Shown here: positions 54,964 to 64,000 of the stretch, one piece after another | How positions within the stretch are numbered: the first letter of the stretch is position 1 | Layout: each line of letters begins with the position of its first letter | Assembly (NCBI GenBank): GCA_016795155.1 | Contig: JAEUIE010000025.1 | Coordinates: 1 to 64,000 of the forward strand | From: Planctomycetia bacterium | GTDB lineage: Bacteria; Planctomycetota; Planctomycetia; Gemmatales; HRBIN36 | Length of the DNA: 64,000 bases | Reading direction: 5' to 3' | Program-made: the position numbers and the translations under genes | The notes under the pieces: generated by a model | The model's database searches: none | What the model was told of the DNA's origin: nothing | The model's input: only the letters and a program-made list of their open reading frames with translations

Positions 54964-56070
54964 ATGAAAACGGCAAAGCCCATTAAGAAGAAGAAAACCA
55001 AAAGCAAACCCGCTATGGTCTCCGTCAAGAAAAGTGCAGCTGCTGTCAAAACCAAAGCCAAAACCAAGTTGACCACCATCAAGGTGCATACACAGCCGGA
55101 GATGCCTGAGTTTTATCTTCCCACCATCTACTCCTCTGATCTGCTCACTCCTGAAGAAGAACGACAGCTCCTAACCAACTTCTGGGAAAACAAGAAAGAA
55201 CTGGTTCGCCAGCTTCTCAAACATTACGCCAAGCAACTCAAGCAGCATCGTCCGCCGATGGAACCCTGGCCCATGGCCCAGTTCATCCGCGAACATACCA
55301 CTTACGAAGTGCGCAAGCATACCAGTATCAAGCCAGTCTTTGAACGCTATGTGACGTTCAAGCATCGACTGGCTTCTGCCAACATCCGCCTGGCTGCTCA
55401 CGTCGCCAAGCGTTTCCGCCATCATGCCCTGGCTTATACCGATCTCCTGCAGGAAGCAGTGTGTGGTCTGATGCAGGCGATTGATCGCTTCGATGTCAGC
55501 CACGGTACACGATTGGCAACCTATGCAACCTGGTGGATTCGTCAGACTCTGCAGATAGCAGTAGCTCGTCAAAGCCACCTGGTGAGCCTGTCGCCTCACC
55601 ATCTGCAGGAACTTGGCCTCTTGCAGCAGGAATCAGAAGCACTGGCTCATGGCGGCAAGCACCTGCCTAGTTCACAAGAACTGGCCAAGCGTACTGGCAG
55701 CAGTCTCGAACACCTGACTCACTTGCAGACTGCTACACGAACTCCTGTAAGTTTGAATGCTGTTCTCGATGATGACAGCGATTTCAAGCTCACCGAAGCG
55801 ATGCCTGACAACAATACAAACATTCTTCGCGATAACAACGAACGCCAGGAAGCACTCAACTACCTGATGGATAACCTTCGTCCTCGTGAACGGAAAGTGC
55901 TCGACCTACGTTTTGGCCTGACCGGCGCCGGCGCTCACAGCCTGCGACAGATCGGCCACTTGCTTCGCATCAGCAAGGAACGCGTGCGTCAGATTCAGAA
56001 CCGTGCTTTAGAGAAGCTTCGAGGTTCTGCTGAACGAGTTGGATGGGAGCCAAATCTACTGCTCGACTGA
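54964..56070 (+). CDS. Sigma-70 family RNA polymerase sigma factor (group 2-like)
   Basis: The 368-residue protein directs RNA polymerase to a set of promoters. After a Lys-rich N-terminus (about 1-40) come region 1.2-like sequence, region 2 (SANIRLAAHVAKRFR, AYTDLLQEAVCGLMQAIDRFDVSHG, ATYATWWIRQTLQIAVARQS), region 3 (SQELAKRTGSSLEHL) and region 4 (LRPRERKVLDLRFGLTG, LRQIGHLLRISKERVRQIQNRALEKLR). It is shorter than a housekeeping RpoD and lacks the large region 1.1, so it is more likely an alternative (RpoS-like) factor. The ATG at 54964 was chosen because GAGGAAA precedes it closely. Confidence 0.88.
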   Translation: MKTAKPIKKKKTKSKPAMVSVKKSAAAVKTKAKTKLTTIKVHTQPEMPEFYLPTIYSSDLLTPEEERQLLTNFWENKKELVRQLLKHYAKQLKQHRPPMEPWPMAQFIREHTTYEVRKHTSIKPVFERYVTFKHRLASANIRLAAHVAKRFRHHALAYTDLLQEAVCGLMQAIDRFDVSHGTRLATYATWWIRQTLQIAVARQSHLVSLSPHHLQELGLLQQESEALAHGGKHLPSSQELAKRTGSSLEHLTHLQTATRTPVSLNAVLDDDSDFKLTEAMPDNNTNILRDNNERQEALNYLMDNLRPRERKVLDLRFGLTGAGAHSLRQIGHLLRISKERVRQIQNRALEKLRGSAERVGWEPNLLLD

Positions 56071-56091
56071 TGCTTTGGTACTGATTGATAA

Positions 56092-56117
56092 GAAAACCAG
56101 GCATTCGCCTGGTTTTC
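56092..56117 (+). terminator. Rho-independent terminator after the sigma-70 gene
   Basis: GAAAACCAGGC (56092-56102) and GCCTGGTTTTC (56107-56117) form a perfect 11-bp stem with loop ATTC. The T-rich right arm provides the uridine tract. It separates the sigma gene from typA. Confidence 0.85.
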
Positions 56118-56260
56118 TTCGTTTCAGGCTTCTCACAATCTTCAACCGGTCGCGTCGCTACTTAATTTGACCGGTTTCCTATACTAAACAGTTGCCATGT
56201 ACTTCCGGAGGATTCTCCCTCAGTCCGGAGTTTGCAGCCAGACTTGGGGACAGGAACTTT

Positions 56261-58102
56261 ATGAAACGTAATGATATTCGCAATGTTGCCATTATTGCTC
56301 ACGTCGATCATGGCAAAACAACCTTAGTGGATGAAATGCTGCGTCAGTCGGGTCTCTTCCGTGCCGGGGAACTCGAAAAGCTCGAAGGCGGCCAGCATGG
56401 CCTGATCATGGATTCCAACCCGCTGGAACGTGAACGAGGCATCACGATTCTTGCCAAGAACTGTGCCATCAAGTGGGGCGATACCAAGATCAACATCATT
56501 GATACGCCGGGCCACGCTGACTTTGGTGGCGAAGTGGAACGTGTGCTCCGCATGGCAGATGGTGCTGCACTACTGGTGGATGCTGCAGAAGGCCCCTTGC
56601 CTCAGACGAGGTTCGTGCTTCGCAAGGCATTTGAATGTGGACTGAAACCTATTGTGGTCATCAACAAGATTGATCGGCCCGATGCGCGTGTTCAGGAAGT
56701 GCTCAACGGCATCTTCGATCTCTTTGTCGATCTCGATGCCGATGATGCTACCTGTGATTTCCCGGTAGTATATGCATCAGGCCGCAATGGCTGGGCCAAG
56801 CTGAGCATGGATGATGAAAGCAAGGACTTGCGCCCACTCGTTGAAACCATCATGAAACATGTCCCTCCACCTGATGTGAACATGGAAGCTCCTGTACAGT
56901 TCCAGGTGAATAATCTTGATCACAGTGAATTTGTAGGCCGCATCGCAGTTGGCAAAGTCTACGCAGGCAAACTCAGGAAGAATCAGCGGGTTGCAGTGCT
57001 CAGCCGCGATAACAAACGGACTGATTACAACATCAAACAACTGCTCACCTTCGACCGATTGGGTCGAAACGAAGTGGAAGAAGTCACCGCGGGAGATATC
57101 TGTGCTATCGTCGGCCTGACTGATGTGGAGATTGGTGATACGGTAGCAGATATCGATCATCCCAATCCACTTCCGGCTTTGAAAGTGGATGAGCCTACGC
57201 TTACCATGCTCTTCCGCATCAACGATTCGCCCTTTTCAGGCCGCGATGGTGAATATGTCACCAGCAGGCAGTTGCGGGATCGACTGTTCAAGGAACTTGA
57301 ACGGAATGTAGCTCTGCGCGTGGTGCCTGTCGAAGGCAAATCAGATGAGTTCATGGTATCAGGCCGCGGTTTACTCCACCTCGGCATTCTGCTGGAGACC
57401 ATGCGCCGCGAAGGTTACGAACTCTCTGTCGGCAAGCCTCGAGTCATCATGAAAGAAGAAGGGGGCATGAAGCTGGAACCGGTGGAATATCTCGTTATCG
57501 AGTGCCCGCAGGGTTCTGTCGGTGCTGTCATGGAACTGGTGGGTAATCGCCGGGCTGAGTGCCTCAAGATGGATGCTCGCGGAGAATTGACTCACTTGGA
57601 GTTTACCATCCCGGCACGCGGCCTGATCGGTTTAAAAACCCGATTGTTGACTGCCACCAGCGGGCAGGCGATCATGCATCATACCTTTTATGACTATCAA
57701 CCGAGCCGGGGCACCATTCCATCACGTGTGAACGGAGTGATGATCGCTACGGAAACCGGGCCAGCTACTTTTTATGCCATCGAAGGACTGCAGGATCGAG
57801 GCGTCATGTTTGTTTCGCCTCAAGATCAGTGTTACGAGGGCCAAATTGTAGCAGAGCACTGCAGGGATAATGATCTCCCCGTAAATATTGCCCGTGAAAA
57901 GAAACTGACCAATATGCGTAATGCCAATGCCGAAAAAACCGTGGTGCTCAAAGCTCCTCGTCAAATGACTCTGGAAATGGCATTGGAATACATCGAAGAC
58001 GATGAACTGGTGGAGATTACCCCCAACTCCATCAGGCTGCGCAAGATGCTGCTGAAAGAAGCTGATCGCAAGCGCTTCGATCGCTCAAACCGGGAAGGAT
58101 AA
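56261..58102 (+). CDS. typA: GTP-binding protein TypA/BipA
   Basis: TypA/BipA is a ribosome-associated GTPase related to EF-G, important for growth under stress and for ribosome assembly. The 613-residue protein opens with [21 protein letters not shown], containing G1 AHVDHGKT; G3 is [16 protein letters not shown] and G4 is NKID (in [12 protein letters not shown]). The EF-G-like domains III and V and the TypA-specific C-terminal region (ERDLRLRK-like [14 protein letters not shown]) are present. The ATG at 56261 follows GGGGACAGGAACTTT; a longer open frame upstream is not needed. Confidence 0.96.
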   Translation: MKRNDIRNVAIIAHVDHGKTTLVDEMLRQSGLFRAGELEKLEGGQHGLIMDSNPLERERGITILAKNCAIKWGDTKINIIDTPGHADFGGEVERVLRMADGAALLVDAAEGPLPQTRFVLRKAFECGLKPIVVINKIDRPDARVQEVLNGIFDLFVDLDADDATCDFPVVYASGRNGWAKLSMDDESKDLRPLVETIMKHVPPPDVNMEAPVQFQVNNLDHSEFVGRIAVGKVYAGKLRKNQRVAVLSRDNKRTDYNIKQLLTFDRLGRNEVEEVTAGDICAIVGLTDVEIGDTVADIDHPNPLPALKVDEPTLTMLFRINDSPFSGRDGEYVTSRQLRDRLFKELERNVALRVVPVEGKSDEFMVSGRGLLHLGILLETMRREGYELSVGKPRVIMKEEGGMKLEPVEYLVIECPQGSVGAVMELVGNRRAECLKMDARGELTHLEFTIPARGLIGLKTRLLTATSGQAIMHHTFYDYQPSRGTIPSRVNGVMIATETGPATFYAIEGLQDRGVMFVSPQDQCYEGQIVAEHCRDNDLPVNIAREKKLTNMRNANAEKTVVLKAPRQMTLEMALEYIEDDELVEITPNSIRLRKMLLKEADRKRFDRSNREG

Positions 58103-58143
58103 ACAACCTTCCACTTACATTGCAAGACACACTCATCCAACAA

Positions 58144-58174
58144 AACAACCCCCAAGTATGACTTGGGGGTTGTT
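58144..58174. terminator. Bidirectional hairpin terminator
   Basis: AACAACCCCCAAGT and ACTTGGGGGTTGTT pair perfectly over 14 bases around a short ATG loop. The hairpin sits between the convergent typA gene and the HEAT-repeat gene and could serve both. Confidence 0.8.
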
Positions 58175-58196
58175 GCATTGTTTCAACCTCTTCGCA

Positions 58197-60086
58197 TTAG
58201 CGGCTATATCCAGCCTGCTGAATACCTGCCTGCTTCATCATGGAATTGATGGCTTCGCCGGCAGCTTCGCGAATGCGTGGGTCTTCATGCATGCAGGCCT
58301 GACTCATGAGTGCCACCACCTGAGGCCGGGTTGATTTCAGGGAAGTCAATGTCCGGATAGCAGCGATTTTGACAGCTGGAGAGCGATCCATTTGTACTGC
58401 CGTCATCAGCGCGTCTTCTACATAGGGTCGAACGGTAGGAAGAGTTGCCTGTTCCAGACGCTGAGCTGCCCACTGGCGGTTTTCCACTTCCCTGGATTGA
58501 GCCAGTACATTGATCAGGTGTAGAGTGTTGGCTACGGCATCGCCCTGGCCGTTATTCATCTGGTACATACCCATCGAAATTTGAGCATTCATGCAATCGC
58601 CAAAAGGCTGATTCAAGCAGGCGAATGGCACCACTTGCGGAGCACTGTAATAGGCACGCATGGAGCAGGAATTCATGGTGCAGAAGGCAGGGACTTCAGG
58701 TTGTGGTGGTGGTCCGCCGGGAGTTCCATTGCTGGCACTCAGACGCACACCAGGAACTGGTACATTGATGTCGCAGGTGCGGGCACGATGACCTTTGATA
58801 CGACGGCCATGGCCTGCATCACAGTTGCCATCGCCACACTTGCCTCGGCAAGCATCGCAACTGCCTTCCGCACCACCGCATTTGGAGCAAGTACCAGCTT
58901 TGTTGTCAGCACAAGGGTCGCAGGCTTTGGTTGCAACTGGTGCACACACTTTAACAGGTTCGCAGGCAACCTTAGCAGGTTCGCAAGCAACCTTAGCTGG
59001 CTCGCAAAGTACTTGTGCTGGTGCACAAGCCACTTTGGCTGGCTCACATGCTTTGACTTCCACTTTGCACGGTGCAGGTGGGCAGGCAGTCTTCACCGGT
59101 TCGCACTTGGCAACAGGTGCTGCACATTCCACCTTAGATTGAGCACAGGGAGTGCATTGATCGCAATGCAGGGTGACCACTTCGTTGTTATCCAGTGCCT
59201 GGCAACGGTGAGTCATTACGCCGTGCTTATCGCGAGCGGTACCAAGCACTTTGTATTTGCGAGCAACGCCATTTTCGGTCACAGTAATCACTTCACAGCC
59301 ACCTACCAGTTCACGGCCTAATGGTGCAGTGCTTGCAACAGGAGCAGCGGTAGTTGCCTGAACAGGAACAACCGGTGCAGGGGTTTTGATGACTGCTGGA
59401 GGAGCAGATTTAGCTACATTAAGCGTGGGTGCTGTTTGAACAGCTACTGGCGAGGTGGTAACAGGAGTTATAACAGGTGTCGTAGTAACCACAGTAGTTT
59501 GCTTAGCGGCAGGTGTCGTTACCACTTTGGCAACTTGAGTTGTTACAGGCTTGGTAGCTACTGCAGGTGAGGTAGCAGCAACTGTGGAAATGGATTTTAC
59601 TTCTTCCTTCTTAGTCATCACTGGAACCAGGCCGCCATCCATCGCAGCTACTTTGCTGGAGGCAGCAGTCGTTGTCGCTGAAGTGACAGGCTGAACAGCC
59701 TTCGTGGTTTTGACCATTTCAACCGGTTTGGTTGCTTTAGGCATTTCCATGACTACTGGTTTGGCAGGAGGAACTGGGCAGCCAGTGGGGCACGTACTAT
59801 TGGTCCAGCGATAAATCTTGATGCGATCCACCGCTGACTTGGCCTGGAGGTTTTCAACGAGTGTCAGCTGAGCGTTGGAGCCAGTAACCTGAGCCTGCAT
59901 GCAGGGTGAACCATCATCGAGTCGCCAGACCTGAGTAATCACGGCTTTTTCCGTGGGATAGTTCTTTTCCACCACGGTAATGGTTTTGCCCAGACGCTGG
60001 TCGAGGGCGGGGAAGGCATCGTCAGCAAATGCATGGCAGCTAGTGGCCAGCAGGCAGACGAGCAAAGCAGGTGCGATACGGGACAT
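58197..60086 (-). CDS. Secreted Cys- and Pro/Thr-rich protein with HEAT repeats
   Basis: The 629-residue protein has a signal peptide (SRIAPALLVCLLATSCHAFA), a short folded domain (about 25-100), a long low-complexity section rich in Pro, Thr and Val (about 105-270), a second small domain (about 272-320) and a cysteine-rich section in which a unit CEPAKVA or close variants recurs several times (about 340-405), then CXXC-type clusters (about 405-455). The last 110 residues are helical repeats (about 520-629), HEAT-like. AAGGAG lies 10 bases before the ATG at 60086. The Cys-rich repeats suggest disulfide cross-linking at the cell surface. Confidence 0.65.
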   Translation of the reverse strand: MSRIAPALLVCLLATSCHAFADDAFPALDQRLGKTITVVEKNYPTEKAVITQVWRLDDGSPCMQAQVTGSNAQLTLVENLQAKSAVDRIKIYRWTNSTCPTGCPVPPAKPVVMEMPKATKPVEMVKTTKAVQPVTSATTTAASSKVAAMDGGLVPVMTKKEEVKSISTVAATSPAVATKPVTTQVAKVVTTPAAKQTTVVTTTPVITPVTTSPVAVQTAPTLNVAKSAPPAVIKTPAPVVPVQATTAAPVASTAPLGRELVGGCEVITVTENGVARKYKVLGTARDKHGVMTHRCQALDNNEVVTLHCDQCTPCAQSKVECAAPVAKCEPVKTACPPAPCKVEVKACEPAKVACAPAQVLCEPAKVACEPAKVACEPVKVCAPVATKACDPCADNKAGTCSKCGGAEGSCDACRGKCGDGNCDAGHGRRIKGHRARTCDINVPVPGVRLSASNGTPGGPPPQPEVPAFCTMNSCSMRAYYSAPQVVPFACLNQPFGDCMNAQISMGMYQMNNGQGDAVANTLHLINVLAQSREVENRQWAAQRLEQATLPTVRPYVEDALMTAVQMDRSPAVKIAAIRTLTSLKSTRPQVVALMSQACMHEDPRIREAAGEAINSMMKQAGIQQAGYSR

Positions 60087-60290
60087 TGCCTGGCTCTCCT
60101 TGTTATGCCCCAACGCGCTGCCTGTCGAAAGGCCCTCCGTGAACCTGTGCGGGTTTGTCCACGGAGTCGGTGCGTGCCGGGCGCGCGGCTTCTTTCTGTA
60201 ATGCCTTCACTATCGGCTGGGGTACTTGACAGGCATGAGACGAACGAACCGAAGATGCAGAAGATGCACAACACAGGGGATTGAGGATGT

Positions 60291-60308
60291 TCAACTTAAT
60301 TAAGTTGA
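60291..60308. promoter_or_regulatory. 18-bp perfect palindrome, candidate operator
   Basis: TCAACTTAATTAAGTTGA is perfectly self-complementary and AT-rich. It lies about 205 bases before the start of the HEAT-repeat gene and just beyond the terminator of the next gene, so it may be a protein binding site for the HEAT gene promoter. No regulator is evident nearby. Confidence 0.4.
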
Positions 60309-60353
60309 CGATTAGGTAATTTGGGTAACATGAAACTTTCTTATTCCAGCACA

Positions 60354-60387
60354 TAAAAAAATCGAGGCATGAATCTACATGCCTCGA
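60354..60387 (-). terminator. Rho-independent terminator
   Basis: TCGAGGCATG (60362-60371) and CATGCCTCGA (60378-60387) form a perfect 10-bp stem with a six-base loop. Read on the minus strand it is followed by a run of seven T residues. It ends the gene at 60408-62021. Confidence 0.92.
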
Positions 60388-60407
60388 CTTTCGATGATTC
60401 TGATTAT

Positions 60408-62021
60408 TTACTGCTTCTTTGGCAATGCCAAGCCGTTGATCTTCACTTCTGGCATCTGCAGATCAACCAGTACGGGTTCACGAGTGATAAACTGACCCGT
60501 GTTTCCAGCCACATCGGTTACTTCCAGCTTGAGATAGACCTGGTAAGGAGTGTTGGCTGGAACTCGCCAACGGAAAACACCATTATTAGGCTGCTTGTCA
60601 ACCACCAGCTTCCACGGGCCAGTTGGATTCTCAGCCCACTCAATCTTGACTGGCCCACTAGCCAGATTGGCATCGATAGCATTCCATTTGATGTTTACCA
60701 GGTCTTTGCTCCCGGGAACCGTATCAAGCGGCGTGATGAGTTCGCAGACTGGTGCTGTGATATCAACACCGACACGAACCGCAGGCAACTCTCCAGAACT
60801 TGGAGCAGACTTTCCTAAGCCAGCACGATTCTTGACAACCATGGTAAAGCCGTAGATGCCTTCACCAGGAACATCAACACTGAACGGCCGGTTGGCATCT
60901 TCACGTTTATCAAGCAGTTGCCAGGTTTTTCCTGCATCCAGCGTGTAATAGAGTTCCAGGATGCCAACACCTGACGGGCCTGCTTTAACTTCAAAATCAA
61001 GATCAAGATGGAGTGAGTTGCTCCACAGCACTGGTCCAGCGTTTCCCCGTTGAAATCCGGAATAACCACCGGTTGGATTATTACCTGCAGTTACATTGGT
61101 TGCTGCCTGAGGAATCGTGGAGGCAGGCTTAAAACCTGTTGGTGCATTGTTGTTCGCTGCGTTGCTTGCAGGTGCAGGCAAATTGCCAAGTGCAGGTGCG
61201 CTGCCCAGTGCTGGTATGGGATTATTGGTGGAAACCGGTGGTGGTAAAGTACCATCCACTTTGGGTGCTGCTTGATTCTGAGTGGTATTGCTGGTGGTCA
61301 ATCCCAATGGTGGAACCATAGGTGCGGGTGGCAGCATGGGACTCGTATTTCCACTGCTTGCGTTTGCCTGACCGGATCCAACCTGGTTAGAGGTAACCAT
61401 GGTGGTTGCCTGGATTTCTGTCTGATCTTCACCCAGGTTTCCAGCTTTATCCTTGGATGTCACTCGAACCGACACTGTGCCCATGGCACCGGTATTGAAT
61501 TGCTTTTTGCCATTGGCAACGGGTGTCAATGCAACGGCTTTCCAGGCATTGTCACCTTGAGCCCGGTATTGCAGGGTCAGGGTGTTCAGGTCGAGGTGTT
61601 CGTCCTGAACATCCCACGAAACAGTGATCTGATCGTTCATGCGTTCCTGTGCCTGGACTTTGACAACAGGTCGCTTGGTATCAACGATAATCTTCAATTG
61701 AGGTTGAAGATCAGTCTCTTTGGCTGGCACAGTCTGCCCGGTACGGTTTACATAGCTGACGCTAAACCAGTATGTGCCATCCTGTGGCGCCAGGTATTTG
61801 AAGAATTCATCGGAGGGTTTTGCCGTGGCTTCTTTCTTCCACGTTTTACCCTGGTCTTGCGATACAAACAGTGTCAGCGACTGAGCTTCCTTGCGGATAG
61901 GCTCCGTTAGCGTGATGGGAATCTGCCAGTCGCGTTCAGAAAGATGTTCGATATCGTCCTGCGCGAACACATTCGACGTGACGAAAAGACCAGCGAATAG
62001 GATGCATACCAGACGTTGCAT
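60408..62021 (-). CDS. Hypothetical secreted protein with Ig/FN3-like repeats
   Basis: The 537-residue protein has a signal peptide (QRLVCILFAGLFVTSNVFA) and several beta-sandwich-like modules (about 25-205 and 315-530), each containing WxxxxD-type turns such as SQDQGKTWKKEA, YYTLDAGKTWQLLDKRED and WAENPTGPWKLVVDKQ. The middle (about 215-315) is a Pro/Asn/Ala-rich linker. The pattern DVxxLxVxYSxDxGxxW is like FN3 or Ig folds that bind surface polymers. GGGGGAGG lies just before the ATG at 62021. Function unknown; likely periplasmic or cell surface. Confidence 0.65.
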   Translation of the reverse strand: MQRLVCILFAGLFVTSNVFAQDDIEHLSERDWQIPITLTEPIRKEAQSLTLFVSQDQGKTWKKEATAKPSDEFFKYLAPQDGTYWFSVSYVNRTGQTVPAKETDLQPQLKIIVDTKRPVVKVQAQERMNDQITVSWDVQDEHLDLNTLTLQYRAQGDNAWKAVALTPVANGKKQFNTGAMGTVSVRVTSKDKAGNLGEDQTEIQATTMVTSNQVGSGQANASSGNTSPMLPPAPMVPPLGLTTSNTTQNQAAPKVDGTLPPPVSTNNPIPALGSAPALGNLPAPASNAANNNAPTGFKPASTIPQAATNVTAGNNPTGGYSGFQRGNAGPVLWSNSLHLDLDFEVKAGPSGVGILELYYTLDAGKTWQLLDKREDANRPFSVDVPGEGIYGFTMVVKNRAGLGKSAPSSGELPAVRVGVDITAPVCELITPLDTVPGSKDLVNIKWNAIDANLASGPVKIEWAENPTGPWKLVVDKQPNNGVFRWRVPANTPYQVYLKLEVTDVAGNTGQFITREPVLVDLQMPEVKINGLALPKKQ

Positions 62022-62117
62022 CGCAACACCTCCCCCGTTGGACAGCCTGAATTGTCCGACATGGTTTCAGGCTGATGACGATCAACCGTTCAGGTCCCCA
62101 CCTGCATTGATCGCACC

Positions 62118-62133
62118 CCTGCGCATGCGCAGG
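62118..62133. promoter_or_regulatory. 16-bp perfect palindrome, candidate operator
   Basis: CCTGCGCATGCGCAGG is fully self-complementary. It is GC-rich, lies 97 bases before the gene at 60408-62021 and has no T-run, so a binding site is more likely than a terminator. Confidence 0.4.
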
Positions 62134-62275
62134 AGTCTGTTATGGTCGTATCGGTCTTGAGTGCATGAGACTTGATGGAATTAATTCTTTTAATAATTCA
62201 TGCTCAAGAAAAAGAAGATCAACGTAGATTCGTTTCAACAATATAGGGTAGATAGGTAAAATCAACTCTTCACAA

Positions 62276-63166
62276 TCAAACTGGTCGGCCCACAAAAAAT
62301 CCACGAATTACTGCGATCAATACCAACAACAGTGTAGTGCCCACAAGACAGATGAAGATGATCCACTGTGCCAGAAACTTGTCTTCATGCAGGGTATCTT
62401 CCAGTTTCTGATATCCAAGGTTCAATAAGGTTTCCTGTACCTCAGGTGCAAGGGATACTTTGAGTGTACCACCGTAAAGCGTATCTTTCACGTTCGAACT
62501 GGAACGAGGCACCAGTTCTTCCTGGTACTCTATCGCATCTTGAAAGACACCATGGTTTTTCAGCCAATCCAAATTCACCGTCGGGTAGTGCATCATCCAA
62601 TTGACAGGCATACGTTCATTAATCCAGCGATGAACGCTTTCAACTGCTTTCATATACAGTTGGCGATCAACATCTTTCTGACTCTGGCTACGTTCGCGAT
62701 CCTTGACTTCCACAATCCAGGAAGTGGGGATACGAGGGGCATTGATGGTTGTCTTGACTACCCTGGTTGTGGATTTAGTGTTCTTAGACTTGGCTGTTAT
62801 ATTTGCCGAAGTAATGGCTTTGCGAGCTTCTTCCATACCGTCTTGAGCCGTTTGCAAGCTGTCTCGTATAGATTCACGAGCTTGATCAAGCCCGGAACGC
62901 AGTTCATCACGGAACTCATCAACAGCATCGCTGAAAGCATTTTTCGGACTATGCCGCTCTTCCTTCACGGAACCCATCCGCATTTTGGTAAAGCCCAGAA
63001 ATACACTGACGACTACCAGCAGAACGCCCAGTCCAACCCACCAACTGGTTCCAGTGCGATGTGAGTTCTTGGATCGACGACCCATGACCATAGCAAGAAC
63101 GATCAACCCACCCATTACGATGAAGATGAAATTGAAGTTCAGGTTAAAGGTGCCGTTAGAACTCAT
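62276..63166 (-). CDS. Hypothetical membrane protein
   Basis: The 296-residue product has two N-terminal membrane helices (about 11-29 and 43-60), a charged helical middle (about 75-125, EFRDELRSGLDQARESIRD) likely to form a coiled coil, a soluble domain (about 140-255) with DRQLYMKAVESVHRWINERMP, and a C-terminal membrane helix (about 267-290). The two ends being embedded with a soluble domain between suggests a periplasmic or cytoplasmic loop structure. No known family was recognised. It shares a strand with the gene at the right edge, 67 bases away, and may be its operon partner. Confidence 0.6.
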   Translation of the reverse strand: MSSNGTFNLNFNFIFIVMGGLIVLAMVMGRRSKNSHRTGTSWWVGLGVLLVVVSVFLGFTKMRMGSVKEERHSPKNAFSDAVDEFRDELRSGLDQARESIRDSLQTAQDGMEEARKAITSANITAKSKNTKSTTRVVKTTINAPRIPTSWIVEVKDRERSQSQKDVDRQLYMKAVESVHRWINERMPVNWMMHYPTVNLDWLKNHGVFQDAIEYQEELVPRSSSNVKDTLYGGTLKVSLAPEVQETLLNLGYQKLEDTLHEDKFLAQWIIFICLVGTTLLLVLIAVIRGFFVGRPV

Positions 63167-63233
63167 GATTTTTATCTGGGTTGAATGTCAGTATAGATCA
63201 TTCGTTTAAAGTAGTTGTCGATTTATGTGAATA

Positions 63234-64000
63234 TCAGGCGGTTCGCCACCGTAGTTTGCGGGAGGCTCTGGGCAGTGGCGCCGACCAGGGACTTGCTAAT
63301 TGTATCACGATATTGGCTATGGTGAGAATAATCACTACAGCAGGAATTTCTCTACTGGCATTCAGATTTTCCGTGACTGCCTTTTCATTGCCCAGCATCA
63401 TGATTCCAACGATGAGATAGCCCACAATTCCAGTGATCACGGTGGACCAGAAGTTGAAACGACTGGTGCGATAGCGCGGCGTTAATTCCCACCATCGTAG
63501 TGCAAACAGACCAACTCCGAAAAAGAATGCATGGTAGACCATGATCCAGAGCGTCTGCTGCCCAATCTGGTTACTGGTAATCGTGCGGGCATCGAAATTC
63601 AGTGGGCTCATGAAGCCTGACATGGCTCCGATGCCCAGGCCGCATGCCAACAGGATGGATCGCCGTGGCCAGGGGTCCCCTGGTCTTCCATCCCAGATTT
63701 TGCCGGTGATAAGAACTGTCCATGTCGTCAGGATCAGAGCGTTGAGCATCCCAAGATACTCACGAACGTGAAAATCACCTTTCACCGGGCCAACAATAGC
63801 TGCCCAGATCATAACACCGAGAACCGAAAACAGAGTGGCTTGAACCATAGACCAGAGCAATTCTGAGATCTTGTCTCGCCCCCAGCTGCCGGAGGAACTT
63901 AGTGGTACCGTGGCAGGCTTGCTTGGAGTAGCAGGGTAAGGAGTTGTCAACTGGGATGGGCTACCAGCCAGGGCAGCCACTGGTACAGGCATAGGTTTGG
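63234..64000 (-). CDS. Multi-pass membrane protein, N-terminus beyond the window
   Basis: The frame is open to the right edge of the window, and the first visible residues (PVPVAALAGSPSQLTTPYPATP) are a Pro-rich linker, so the true N-terminus probably lies outside; an ATG at 63992 is nonetheless possible. About 250 residues with roughly six or seven hydrophobic helices follow (LWSMVQATLFSVLGVMIWAA, LILTTWTVLITGKIW, LWIMVYHAFFFGVGLFALRWWE, VVIILTIANIVIQLA). The C-terminus is short and basic. Family not recognised. Confidence 0.6.
   Translation of the reverse strand, partial: KPMPVPVAALAGSPSQLTTPYPATPSKPATVPLSSSGSWGRDKISELLWSMVQATLFSVLGVMIWAAIVGPVKGDFHVREYLGMLNALILTTWTVLITGKIWDGRPGDPWPRRSILLACGLGIGAMSGFMSPLNFDARTITSNQIGQQTLWIMVYHAFFFGVGLFALRWWELTPRYRTSRFNFWSTVITGIVGYLIVGIMMLGNEKAVTENLNASREIPAVVIILTIANIVIQLASPWSAPLPRASRKLRWRTA

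Noticed and set aside
58900-59060. Regularly spaced repeats that might suggest a CRISPR array
   Set aside because: The repeats are in frame, encode CEPAKVA-like units of the minus-strand protein, and have no unique spacers of constant length.
58581-59321. Long open frame antisense to the HEAT-repeat gene
   Set aside because: It arises from the repetitive Cys/Pro-rich coding sequence on the other strand and shows low-complexity, family-less sequence.
60087-60353. Possible small gene upstream of the HEAT-repeat gene
   Set aside because: The open frame has no ribosome binding site, overlaps an 18-bp palindrome and the leader of the next gene, and encodes no recognisable pattern.
1-64000. tRNA, rRNA, riboswitch and CRISPR features
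   Set aside because: None could be recognised by eye; a covariance-model scan would be needed to exclude small ones.

Overview
The window looks like chromosomal DNA of a planctomycete, probably a Gemmata-type lineage of moderate GC content. This rests on gene families rather than a marker gene: four DUF1501 or DUF1552 proteins, three of them paired with PSCyt/DUF1549/DUF1553 or DUF1587-DUF1595-DUF1592-DUF1588-DUF1585 cytochrome-like proteins; an ECF sigma factor with a long C-terminal extension; a very long Hsp70-like protein; and PPC-domain and HEAT-repeat secreted proteins. No rRNA, tRNA or CRISPR array was seen.

Layout. 1-3240: an accessory patch in which queE sits between an IS5-type element (inserted against an IS3 transposase remnant) and a second DDE-transposase element. 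3250-10520: small membrane protein, a DUF1552 plus DUF1592-type pair, a PAS membrane protein and a secreted alpha/beta hydrolase. 10521-23007: a nitrate-to-ammonium island. 23316-34297: secreted proteins, an acyl-CoA synthetase, an SDR, a lipoprotein and a PSCyt/DUF1501 pair. 34426-38790: a ribose-type sugar ABC operon followed by an N-formylglutamate amidohydrolase-like gene. 38826-50902: acetyltransferase, a second DUF1501/DUF1549 pair, CPA2 antiporter, ECF sigma factor, Hsp70 and TauE/SafE. 50903-54497: palindromic repeat cluster, a secreted L7/L12-like protein, a tandem pair of paralogues (one frameshifted) and an orphan DUF1501 protein. 54964-58102: sigma-70 factor and TypA/BipA. 58197-64000: large secreted and membrane proteins on the minus strand.

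The most interesting region is the nitrogen island. On the minus strand lie napD, napA, a tetraheme napB-like gene and an unknown gene. Divergently, on the plus strand, lie a tetraheme cytochrome, a four-cluster ferredoxin, an NrfD-like quinol dehydrogenase subunit, an Rrf2 (NsrR-like) regulator, nrfH, nrfA, an unknown monoheme protein and an alginate-export-type porin. Together they encode nitrate to nitrite (Nap) and nitrite to ammonium (NrfHA), with an NrfBCD-like module as a second quinol-oxidising route. No NapC or NapGH is present here. The 132-bp divergent promoter region carries a striking triple AAGAATAA half-site that is a good candidate operator for the Rrf2 regulator encoded in the cluster. 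All functional statements are read from motifs and gene order; no database search was run.
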